The notes under the pieces: model-generated | The model's database searches: none | The model's input: the letters and a program-made list of their open reading frames with translations, nothing else | What the model was told of the DNA's origin: nothing | Source of the DNA: Chryseosolibacter sp966095595 | GTDB taxonomy: Bacteria > Bacteroidota > Bacteroidia > Cytophagales > Cyclobacteriaceae | Direction: 5' to 3' | DNA: 5,870 bases | NCBI GenBank assembly: GCA_966095595.1 | Contig: CBHTUB010000393.1 | Location: 1-5,870, forward strand | In this document: positions 1 through 5,634 of the stretch, one piece after another | Position numbering within the stretch: the first letter of the stretch is position 1 | Layout of the letters: every line of letters starts with the position of its first letter | Made by a program: the position numbers and the translations under genes

Positions 1-16
1 ATATTTAAGTTTCGCC

Positions 17-55
17 TTTTCTTTTGGTTCGTTTTCTTTTGGCGACGCAAAAGAA
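17..55. repeat. T-rich direct repeat plus hairpin, Bacteroidota-type intergenic repeat
   Basis: The 11-mer TTTTCTTTTGG occurs at 17-27 and again at 32-42, offset by 15 bases. The second copy is also the left arm of a perfect 8-bp inverted repeat: TTCTTTTG at 34-41 and CAAAAGAA at 48-55, around the 6-base loop GCGACG. From memory, similar elements with a GGCGACGCAAA core are scattered between genes in Cytophagales and Chitinophagales genomes. That family assignment is recollection and was not checked by a search. The role is unknown. The element may continue to the left of the window. Confidence 0.6.
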
Positions 56-330
56 CCCGAGCGCATGTGTGTAGGGTTGTGCGGACGAGGCATCACGAAG
101 GCAAGTGCGCATGAATGCGGGTATAAGTAAAATGAACGGCATGTGGCACTGACGTTGGTGAGTGATGAGTTATTTTTTCACTCGCGCGATTTAAGACCAA
201 TATTGAGGACCGAACTACAACTTGCACAGCGGGGCCTCCTTCTGCATAAGTTGGAAAAATAGTTCTTTTCGGTTAATTCGAAGGGATTTTCGCAGGACCG
301 CAAGTTTTCCCGGACACTACTAATTTGAGA
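56..330. other. non-coding stretch, no gene recognised
   Basis: I see no supported coding region, tRNA or rRNA on either strand here. One weak inverted repeat is present, GAGTGA at 160-165 and TCACTC at 178-183 with a 12-base loop. It is too short and too far (about 150 bases) from the end of the regulator gene to call as its terminator. The first part (56-120) may belong to the repeat element at the window's left edge. Confidence 0.6.
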
Positions 331-915
331 TCACTCCCTCTCAGAAGCCTGATTCCTGATGCGGCTCAGACTTTGTGGCGTGATGCCGAGATATGAAGCG
401 ATCTGGTGATTGGGAATACGCTGCCCGAGCTGGGGAAAGTTCTTGATGAATTCTTCATAACGCTCGGATGCCGATTTGCTGAGACTGGAAGAGACCCGTG
501 ACCCGTATGAGATGATAGATTTTTGATACAGAATACGAAAATACTTGTTCATCTTCGGTACCCTTTCGAAGAGAAGCTCCAGATCGGCCGAGGTTATGCG
601 AAGCACTTCGGTGTCTTCGAGACAATCGATGTTGTACGATGTCGGATTTCCCGTAAGAAAGCTGGCCATGTCACCCGTCCACCAATCTTCGGGGGTAAAG
701 CGAAGAATGTGCTCATGTCCCTTTTCGTCAACGCGATAGGTACGCGCAAGCCCCTTGATTACAAAGCTGTCGTGCATGGCGACATCCCCCTCCTGAAGAA
801 TGTATTGATGCTTCCGGAATTTTTTATACGTAAATAACGATTTAAGACCTTCGATCTCCTTGTCGTCGAGATGTACACCCTTAGCCGAAATATTTTTTAA
901 AAGGAGGTCCCACAT
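331..915 (-). CDS. Crp/Fnr-family transcriptional regulator
   Basis: This is a 194-residue DNA-binding regulator. Residues about 24-115 form a cyclic-nucleotide-binding-like beta-roll (for example the QEGD turn at 41-44). A helical linker follows. A C-terminal helix-turn-helix lies at about 171-189, with Q171, I172, A173, G177, T179, S182, L183, S184 and R185 matching the usual Crp/Fnr recognition pattern. It lacks the N-terminal cysteine cluster of FNR, and the segment around 91-96 does not show the Arg-Ser pair that binds cAMP in E. coli CRP. The effector is therefore unknown and probably not cAMP. The start at 915 gives an N-terminus (MWDLLLKNIS) like other Bacteroidota members, so it was kept. 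The gene is divergent from the carbonic anhydrase gene across 106 bases, which makes that operon and its own promoter plausible targets. That link is inference. Confidence 0.9.
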   Translation of the reverse strand: MWDLLLKNISAKGVHLDDKEIEGLKSLFTYKKFRKHQYILQEGDVAMHDSFVIKGLARTYRVDEKGHEHILRFTPEDWWTGDMASFLTGNPTSYNIDCLEDTEVLRITSADLELLFERVPKMNKYFRILYQKSIISYGSRVSSSLSKSASERYEEFIKNFPQLGQRIPNHQIASYLGITPQSLSRIRNQASERE

Positions 916-934
916 AACGATCCCAAGTTAAAAA

Positions 935-944
935 AACGTACGTT
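935..944. promoter_or_regulatory. 10-bp perfect palindrome in the divergent promoter region
   Basis: AACGTACGTT is a perfect palindrome lying 20 bases upstream of the regulator start, in the shared 106-base intergenic region. It could be an operator for the Crp-like regulator or another dimeric protein. A second, looser dyad lies at 986-1000 (CTTA, 7 bases, TAAG). Neither resembles the classical TGTGA-N6-TCACA site, so the assignment is speculative. Confidence 0.25.
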
Positions 945-971
945 AAGCTGGTTGATTTGGATATATGGTTT

Positions 972-1004
972 TTTGTCCCTTTCGTCTTAATTTCGCTAAG
1001 TTTT
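972..1004 (+). promoter_or_regulatory. putative Bacteroidota-type promoter of the carbonic anhydrase gene
   Basis: TTTG at 972-975 is followed after 21 bases by TAAGTTTT at 997-1004. This matches the Bacteroidota consensus TTTG / TAnnTTTG at all but the final base. Transcription would begin roughly at 1009-1012, leaving a leader of about 10-13 bases before the ATG at 1022. This is a sequence match only. Confidence 0.4.
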
Positions 1005-1021
1005 AAAAATTGTGACGTCTT

Positions 1022-1672
1022 ATGAATATCGACCAGGAACCACTTATTGAACGTGTATTATCGGCGGAAGAACAAAAACGATTGACCCCTCAGGATGTTT
1101 TGAATAGTTTAAAGGAAGGCAACAAACGATTTGCTGCCGGTACGCTAACCTTGCGTGACCACTCGAGGCAGATCCGCGATGCGGTGAATGGCCAGTTTCC
1201 CAAGGCAATTATCCTTTCGTGCATAGATTCACGCGTTCCGGTCGAGGATGTCTTCGACAAAGGCATCGGCGACCTGTTCGTGGCGCGTGTGGCAGGAAAC
1301 ATTGTCAATGAAGATATCCTCGGATCTATGGAGTTCAGTTGCAAGGTCTCAGGAGCCAAGCTCGTCCTTGTAATTGGTCACGAATATTGCGGCGCCATCA
1401 AAGGCGCGATCGATAACGTTCAGCTGGGTAACCTCACCGCATTGTTGAAAAAAATTACACCGGCGGTACGCGCTTGCAGTCACTACGCAGGAGAAAAGAC
1501 CGTGGGGAATCCCGAGTTCGTCGATCTTGTTATCCGTGAAAATGTCAAGCTTACAGTCGAAAACATCAGGAAGCAGAGCGACATCCTCCGGGAAATGGAA
1601 TCGAAGGGCGAGATCAAAATCGTGGGAGCGTATTACGACATGGATAACGGGGAGGTGACATTCTACGAATAG
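1022..1672 (+). CDS. beta-class carbonic anhydrase
   Basis: This enzyme interconverts CO2 and bicarbonate using a zinc ion. All the beta-class active-site residues are present: Cys67, Asp69 and Arg71 in the CIDSRVP motif, and His120 with Cys123 in GHEYCGAIKG. Cys67, His120 and Cys123 are the expected zinc ligands, and the Asp69/Arg71 dyad controls access to the metal. The length of 216 residues is normal. The N-terminus is polar, with no signal peptide or lipobox, so the protein should be cytoplasmic. The ATG at 1022 precedes a typical family opening, with LTPQDVLNSLKEGN at 21-34. The stop is 21 bases before the next gene, so co-transcription with the phosphatase-like membrane protein is likely. 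A Crp-like regulator gene sits divergently upstream. No sulfate/bicarbonate transporter gene is present in the window, although such genes often accompany this family. Confidence 0.95.
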   Translation: MNIDQEPLIERVLSAEEQKRLTPQDVLNSLKEGNKRFAAGTLTLRDHSRQIRDAVNGQFPKAIILSCIDSRVPVEDVFDKGIGDLFVARVAGNIVNEDILGSMEFSCKVSGAKLVLVIGHEYCGAIKGAIDNVQLGNLTALLKKITPAVRACSHYAGEKTVGNPEFVDLVIRENVKLTVENIRKQSDILREMESKGEIKIVGAYYDMDNGEVTFYE

Positions 1673-1693
1673 TCCGTAAAAAACATACCACCT

Positions 1694-2794
1694 ATGAAAA
1701 GACTCCAAAAGACCCTCACAAGTCCGGCAATTTTTCCGTTGATCTGGTTATGCGTCGGATTTTCCCTTGGAACTGTTTTGTTGCTGTTTGTTGTACGAAA
1801 GGCGGTTGACTACGTGCGGCAGAATAACAGCAATGAGCTGCTTGAGAACGTAAGTGTGTGGATAGCCTTGCTCGTGCTGGTAGCCGTCTCGTTGTTTATC
1901 AGCATCAGGCTGTATCGGTGGCACAGGCAAAACTATAATGTAAAGACGATTGTCGGTGCATTGGTTGTTCCCGCGACCTGCTTTTTCGCTTCGGTGTTTG
2001 CGTTTATGTCGCCAAACTTGCTGAATCAGGGAAGCAAGGCGGAGGACATCAGCGCACAATTCACGATAGGTCCCTATCCCACCGATGATATTATGCAGTC
2101 ACTAAGCGCATCGGGATATACGGGGATCATTTCATTGTTACATTCCGCCGTAGTACCGTTTGAGCCAAGCCTTCTCGCCACCGAAAGAGAGCTATGTAAA
2201 CGTTATGGCATACAGCTGATCGAAGCTCCGATGCTACCCTGGCTAAGTGACAATTCTTCGTCTATGAAGATCATTGAAGATATTGCCCGCAAGAAAGAAG
2301 GCAAGTACTATATCCATTGCTATCTCGGAAAAGACAGGGTGAACGTTGCACGAAAGACCATCAAGCGAGTTGCAGGTGACGATGCTCTCGATGCCCCGGA
2401 GCAGACAAAAAGCAGATCGTTGAACGATACGAAAATATTCGAACGCGGGCCTGTTTATGTCCTCGCACCAGATGTGTTCATGACTCCTTACCCTACCGAC
2501 GAAGAGTTTCTTGCGTTTTTTCTTGCGGGCGATGTTCAGACAGTTGTCAACCTGATGGACTCGACCATCGGGGACAACAAACCATGGATCCGGGGAGAAA
2601 GGCGTGAGCTGCAGCGCGCACAAATAGCTTTCCTGAACTTCCCGATAAACGAACGAACCACCCGCGATGAAATGTTGTCCATCATTGACTCGATCAAAGC
2701 TTTACCCAAGCCAGTGATCATCCATCACTGGAACAACAAGTCCCCTGAACCTTTGCTGTTCATGGAGGCCTTCAGCCAAAGATCCGGTAAATAG
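1694..2794 (+). CDS. membrane protein with tandem dual-specificity-phosphatase-like domains (one active, one degenerate)
   Basis: This is a 366-residue protein with three predicted membrane segments at about 13-34, 54-72 and 84-106, followed by two related soluble domains. Domain 1 (about 122-225) ends in the P-loop HCYLGKDR, with catalytic Cys209 and Arg215, the cysteine-phosphatase signature. Asp186 is a candidate general acid. Domain 2 (about 255-360) aligns with domain 1 at a constant offset of about 137 residues: PYPTD at 127-131 and 265-269, Pro179 and Pro317, His208 and His344. Its loop reads HHWNNKSP, so Cys is replaced by His and Arg by Pro, and it cannot catalyse the same reaction. 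Charged residues at the N-terminus and at 74-84 suggest that both domains face the periplasm. The substrate is unknown; protein phosphotyrosine, a phospholipid or an inositol phosphate are all possible. The gene lies 21 bases after the carbonic anhydrase gene, probably in the same operon. Confidence 0.75.
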   Translation: MKRLQKTLTSPAIFPLIWLCVGFSLGTVLLLFVVRKAVDYVRQNNSNELLENVSVWIALLVLVAVSLFISIRLYRWHRQNYNVKTIVGALVVPATCFFASVFAFMSPNLLNQGSKAEDISAQFTIGPYPTDDIMQSLSASGYTGIISLLHSAVVPFEPSLLATERELCKRYGIQLIEAPMLPWLSDNSSSMKIIEDIARKKEGKYYIHCYLGKDRVNVARKTIKRVAGDDALDAPEQTKSRSLNDTKIFERGPVYVLAPDVFMTPYPTDEEFLAFFLAGDVQTVVNLMDSTIGDNKPWIRGERRELQRAQIAFLNFPINERTTRDEMLSIIDSIKALPKPVIIHHWNNKSPEPLLFMEAFSQRSGK

Positions 2795-2856
2795 ATAATT
2801 CTGGTAGCTGCTGCCCTGGTATCATTTTTTCTGTACACAGGTCAAAGTGTCATTTT

Positions 2857-3333
2857 ATGAGAAATGATTTTGACAAGGAGCTTCACCGTTATAACTGGGG
2901 ACGTCGGTCTCGCGGAGCTGTCGGTTCCTGGGAACGGAGCGGCTATGCGCCAGAGGCTCGGGACGGGCGTCGCAGCTGGTGGGATAGGGCCGGCGATGAA
3001 GTTCTCTCATGGTTGGGTGACGACTACGCGGAACGCAGACGCAGGCATGACGACTCGCATCGTGGAAAAGGGCCGAAGAACTACAAACGTTCCGATGAGC
3101 GGATACGTGAAGACGTAAATGACAGGCTGACGGACGAGTGGAGTGTAGATGCCTCGGATATACAGGTGAACGTAGCGGATGGTGATGTCATACTTACAGG
3201 TTTTGTCACGGATCGGTTTCAGAAGCGAAGGGCGGAAGATGTCGCCGAATCAGTTCCGGGAGTCCGAAATGTCGAAAATCGTTTGAGGATTGATACAGAA
3301 ACGCCAAAGGATAATATCAATTTGATTCCTTGA
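2857..3333 (+). CDS. BON-domain protein
   Basis: This is a 158-residue protein. Residues about 79-146 form one BON domain (bacterial OsmY and nodulation), recognisable by SDERIREDVNDRL at 79-91, DASDIQVNV at 98-106, the GDVILTGFV strand at 109-117 and the closing VPGVRNVENRLR at 133-144. BON domains are thought to bind phospholipid or other surfaces, and several family members are stress induced. Here the domain follows a hydrophilic N-terminus rich in Arg, Gly, Trp and Asp, with SWLGDDYAERRRR at 51-63 and HRGKGPKNYKRSDERI at 68-83. From memory, this motif pair recurs in a BON subfamily. There is no signal peptide or membrane segment, unlike OsmY, so a cytoplasmic location is expected. The ATG at 2857 follows the phosphatase gene by 62 bases; read-through or an own promoter are both possible. 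The 3' end converges on the TerB-like gene. Confidence 0.8.
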   Translation: MRNDFDKELHRYNWGRRSRGAVGSWERSGYAPEARDGRRSWWDRAGDEVLSWLGDDYAERRRRHDDSHRGKGPKNYKRSDERIREDVNDRLTDEWSVDASDIQVNVADGDVILTGFVTDRFQKRRAEDVAESVPGVRNVENRLRIDTETPKDNINLIP

Positions 3334-3408
3334 TTGGCATTTTGCTACTGAAAAGTGGTATAAGATTTCAGCCTGCGTTCGAGCTCTTTCCGGACCTGGT
3401 ATTCGGAG

Positions 3409-3437
3409 GTAGACACCATGATGACTCAATGGTCTAC
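3409..3437. repeat. imperfect inverted repeat between convergent genes
   Basis: GTAGAC-AC-CAT at 3409-3419 pairs with ATGGTCTAC at 3429-3437, leaving a two-base bulge and a 9-base loop. It overlaps the stop codon of the TerB-like gene and lies in the 100-base gap between two convergent genes. No T-run follows on either strand, so a standard intrinsic terminator is not supported, though it may still mark the 3' ends of the transcripts. Confidence 0.3.
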
Positions 3438-3802
3438 AGCTGCCTTAGATCACGTTTGATCCTATCCATAATAAGGGCTTCTTTTTCATCGAAGCCATTG
3501 CATGCATCGGCTACTTTTTGAAGGACACGCAAAGTTTTCTCCTTGAACTCGGGCGTGACGTAGGCTTTATATTTCTTAAAGTCATGAATAGCCTCGTTGT
3601 ACGCTTTATCCAGGCTCGGCTCGACAACCTCATCGAGCAGTTCGAAACGGCTTTGGGCTGCCCAGGCATCATACTCGAGTTCTTCGTTGATGACCTGGTA
3701 AAATGCGATTCGCTCGGGACTGCTAAGTCCCTTATCGACTTTGGCCATCACGTAGGCGAGCTCGGCGATGCATCGATAGAGTTCGAGTTTTTCAATTTGC
3801 AT
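3434..3802 (-). CDS. TerB-like helical protein
   Basis: This is a 122-residue, all-helical, charged protein with no signal peptide or membrane segment. It shows the two-part arrangement of TerB-like (tellurite resistance B) domains. An N-terminal segment (AYVMAKVDKGLSSPER at 16-31) and a C-terminal one (VADACNGFDEKEALIMDRI at 97-115) share the pattern of a helix, a short Gly-containing turn, a Ser or Asp cap and a Glu-bearing helix: Gly25/Gly103, Ser27/Asp105 and Glu30/Glu108. In TerB the equivalent acidic residues bind metal ions. Here the first turn is less acidic, so metal binding is uncertain. No other ter genes are nearby, so a role in tellurite resistance should not be assumed. The ATG at 3802 is the first in frame before the family-like region. 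The gene is convergent with the BON gene and divergent from the DUF4268 gene. Confidence 0.6.
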   Translation of the reverse strand: MQIEKLELYRCIAELAYVMAKVDKGLSSPERIAFYQVINEELEYDAWAAQSRFELLDEVVEPSLDKAYNEAIHDFKKYKAYVTPEFKEKTLRVLQKVADACNGFDEKEALIMDRIKRDLRQL

Positions 3803-3900
3803 AGGGGTCTTGACAATTAGCTTGTGGCGATCATTTGAAGGGTTTCTATCCTCGTGGGAGGTGAATCATCATTCCTATTTAAGCTTTTTTGTACCGATCT

Positions 3901-3931
3901 CAAAAGTAAACGTAATAAATAATGGGTGCAA
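3901..3931 (-). promoter_or_regulatory. putative Bacteroidota-type promoter of the TerB-like gene
   Basis: Read on the minus strand, TACTTTTG (3908-3901) matches the TAnnTTTG consensus -7 box exactly. TTG at 3931-3929 stands 20 bases upstream, close to the expected -33 element. Transcription would start near 3894, giving a leader of about 90 bases before the ATG at 3802. This is a sequence match only. Confidence 0.4.
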
Positions 3932-4004
3932 TTAGTTATTGACGTTCACGCATTGCTACTTTGCACACCTGGTTTAGACGATTGTAATGGTCAGGCTGTA
4001 GCAT

Positions 4005-4463
4005 ATGTTCACACGGGAGGAAGCTTCGCGGATAAGACACGACTTCTGGACAACCTTCGGCAGATACATGAGCCCGGTTCCGTCGGCCGAAGGTTTAAAG
4101 ATCAACTGGGTCAACTATCATACACGTGTCAAGGACATTCATTTCCGAATGAATGCCGGTCGGAACGAAGCATCGATCTGCATTTCGCTTGAACAACGCG
4201 ATGCTCTTACCCGCCACCTGTACTTCGAACAGTTTTTACAATTCAAAACGTTGCTTCATTCCATTCTCGGCGAAGACTGGGAGTGGCAATCCGATGTAGC
4301 GGAGCAGGGAAGGGTAATAAGCCGGATATGCAAGGAGCTAAAGGGCCACTCCGTGATGAACAGGGAACACTGGCCGGAATTGATATCATTTTTCAAACCG
4401 AGAATTATTGCCCTGGATTCTTTCTGGGCCGACGCGAAGTATAGCTTCGAAGATTTGAAATAA
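4005..4463 (+). CDS. DUF4268 domain protein
   Basis: This 152-residue protein consists almost entirely of a DUF4268-type domain, recognised from memory by its conserved aromatic and charged blocks: RHDFWTTFGRYMSP (11-24), GLKINWVNYHT (30-40), ILGEDWEWQ (87-95) and SFFKPRIIALDSFW (128-141). DUF4268 has no defined activity that I can state. In some proteins I recall it lying C-terminal to a nuclease-like region, but no such region exists here, and no PD-(D/E)xK motif is apparent. An in-frame TAG at 3999-4001 stands just upstream of the ATG at 4005, so no longer ATG-started version is possible. The protein is soluble, with no signal peptide. The cupin gene follows after 31 bases in the same direction, suggesting a two-gene transcript. 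A divergent TerB-like gene lies upstream. Confidence 0.75.
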   Translation: MFTREEASRIRHDFWTTFGRYMSPVPSAEGLKINWVNYHTRVKDIHFRMNAGRNEASICISLEQRDALTRHLYFEQFLQFKTLLHSILGEDWEWQSDVAEQGRVISRICKELKGHSVMNREHWPELISFFKPRIIALDSFWADAKYSFEDLK

Positions 4464-4494
4464 TCGGTTCATAATAATTCATTTCTTCCGGGAA

Positions 4495-4911
4495 ATGGAT
4501 TATTTTAAAATGAAGCCGCATCCACATAACAGTTTTTCTATGTCACAGCAATACCCGTACAAAACCAACCTCGATGTCAAATTCAAGCATTTTGAAATCG
4601 TTGACATCAATAAAATTGTCGAAGCATGCACAGACACCTGGTTCAATCAAAGCCTGACCACTGTTAACGACAGCGTCATCAGGGTAGGCATCGTGCAGGG
4701 TGAGTATCACTGGCACAAGCACGATGATGACGACGAATTCTTTTTTGTGCTGAGTGGAAAATTGTTCATAGATCTCGAAGACAGAACAATCGAGCTTCTC
4801 CCCAATCAGGGAGTAACGATATCGCGCGGTGTCTTACATCGCACAAGGGCATCGGAAAAGACGGTCATGCTCATGGTGGAGACGAAAACGATCGTTCCAA
4901 CCGGAGATTGA
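4495..4911 (+). CDS. cupin-domain protein
   Basis: This is a small single-domain cupin of 138 residues. Cupin motif 1 is clear: His74-x-His76-x4-Glu81-x6-Gly88, within YHWHKHDDDDEFFFVLSG. Motif 2 is Gly106-x5-Gly112-x2-His115, with the usual Pro two residues before Gly112 replaced by Ser. His74, His76, Glu81 and His115 form a complete set of metal ligands, so a bound divalent metal is expected. Such small cupins may be isomerases, dioxygenases or ligand-binding proteins, and the sequence does not decide which. The start is ambiguous: ATG at 4495, 4510 or 4540. The family-like region begins around residue 20, so the ATG at 4540 (Met16) is quite possible. The gene follows the DUF4268 gene by 31 bases. 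Its stop is only 6 bases from the stop of the convergent response regulator gene. Confidence 0.8.
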   Translation: MDYFKMKPHPHNSFSMSQQYPYKTNLDVKFKHFEIVDINKIVEACTDTWFNQSLTTVNDSVIRVGIVQGEYHWHKHDDDDEFFFVLSGKLFIDLEDRTIELLPNQGVTISRGVLHRTRASEKTVMLMVETKTIVPTGD

Positions 4912-4917
4912 AACTTC

Positions 4918-5634
4918 TTAGTTCGCAGCCCGCTTTTCAAGGGTGGCAATCACATCTTTCACAAAGAGTTTGCCGATCGGTATCTCCTTATTGTTAACCG
5001 TTACGGACGTATGTGTAAAGGCACTGATGTGACCGATCCCAACAACGTACGAGCGATGAATTCTCAGGAATAAGTCAGACGGGAGACGTTCCGCCATCTG
5101 TGATATAGACTGATAGAGCAAAAGCGATTCCTGTTTCGTAACGATCATCAGATAATTCTTTTGGGCTTCGATATAGAGGATCTCATGAAGAAATACTTTC
5201 ACCATTTTTTTGTTAGACTTCACGAAAATGAAACCTTCTTCTTTTTTTGCTTCTGAGGAAGGTAACAACTGCCCGAGATTCCGCAGCTTGAGAAATCTGT
5301 TGATGCTTTTCAGGAACCGGTCGTAGGCAAATGGCTTGAGAAGAAAGTCGATCACTTCCAGTTCGAACGAAGGCACGGCAAATTCTGCATGTGCCGTTGT
5401 GAGAATTATTCCGGCAGATGGATTTGCAGTCCTGATGAAATCCAGACCCGAGATTGCGGGTAGGTTGATGTCGAGAAAGATAAGGTCGATTTCCTTCGCG
5501 TTGATCATGGGCATCGACAGTACGGGATTCTGATAGATTCCCCTGAGCTTGAGAAACCCTACCTTGCTGATGTAATGCGTAAGGATCTCGATCGCGGGAC
5601 GTTCGTCTTCGATAATGATGCAGTTAATCTCCAT
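4918..5634 (-). CDS. LytTR-family response regulator
   Basis: This is a 238-residue two-component regulator. An N-terminal receiver domain (about 3-118) has all the key residues: acidic Glu9/Asp10, phospho-acceptor Asp55 in LIFLDINLP, Thr80 and Lys100 in the LLKP motif. After a short linker (about 119-133), a LytTR DNA-binding domain (about 135-235) shows the typical EILYIEAQKNYLMI stretch (151-164) and RIHRSYVVG (191-199). LytTR domains bind direct repeats through beta-strand loops rather than a helix-turn-helix. The ATG at 5634 gives a standard receiver start (MEINCIIIEDE). It lies inside the 3' end of the upstream kinase gene with an 11-base overlap, so the two are translationally linked and the kinase is the obvious phosphodonor. 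Targets cannot be identified from the window. Confidence 0.95.
   Translation of the reverse strand: MEINCIIIEDERPAIEILTHYISKVGFLKLRGIYQNPVLSMPMINAKEIDLIFLDINLPAISGLDFIRTANPSAGIILTTAHAEFAVPSFELEVIDFLLKPFAYDRFLKSINRFLKLRNLGQLLPSSEAKKEEGFIFVKSNKKMVKVFLHEILYIEAQKNYLMIVTKQESLLLYQSISQMAERLPSDLFLRIHRSYVVGIGHISAFTHTSVTVNNKEIPIGKLFVKDVIATLEKRAAN

Noticed and set aside
1..111. Open frame running in from the left edge (frame 1), rich in Phe, Trp and Arg
   Set aside because: It has no start codon in the window, is only 36 codons long, and is the translation of the T-rich repeat. It does not resemble a protein.
523..837. Plus-strand open frame of 104 codons
   Set aside because: It lies wholly inside the Crp/Fnr-like gene on the opposite strand, which has clear domain motifs. 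No family features of its own.
187..849. Repeated 12-mer CGATTTAAGACC at 187-198 and 838-849
   Set aside because: About one 12-base match is expected by chance in a window of this size, and one copy lies inside a coding region without supporting context.
2243..2623. Minus-strand open frame of 126 codons
   Set aside because: It is antisense to the phosphatase-domain region, whose frame carries the HCx5R motif and a repeat structure. This frame shows no recognisable motif.
2801..2840. Possible terminator between the phosphatase and BON genes
   Set aside because: GGTAGC and GCTGCC could pair only with a one-base loop, which is sterically impossible, and no stable stem leads into the T-run at 2824-2830.
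3434..3802. Tellurite resistance operon
   Set aside because: Only a single TerB-like gene is present, with no TerC, TerD, TerZ or TerA-type neighbours in the window.
3926..4192. Plus-strand open frame of 88 codons overlapping the start of the DUF4268 gene
   Set aside because: Most of it overlaps the DUF4268 coding region in another frame, and it has no recognisable motif. The DUF4268 frame is clearly the real one.
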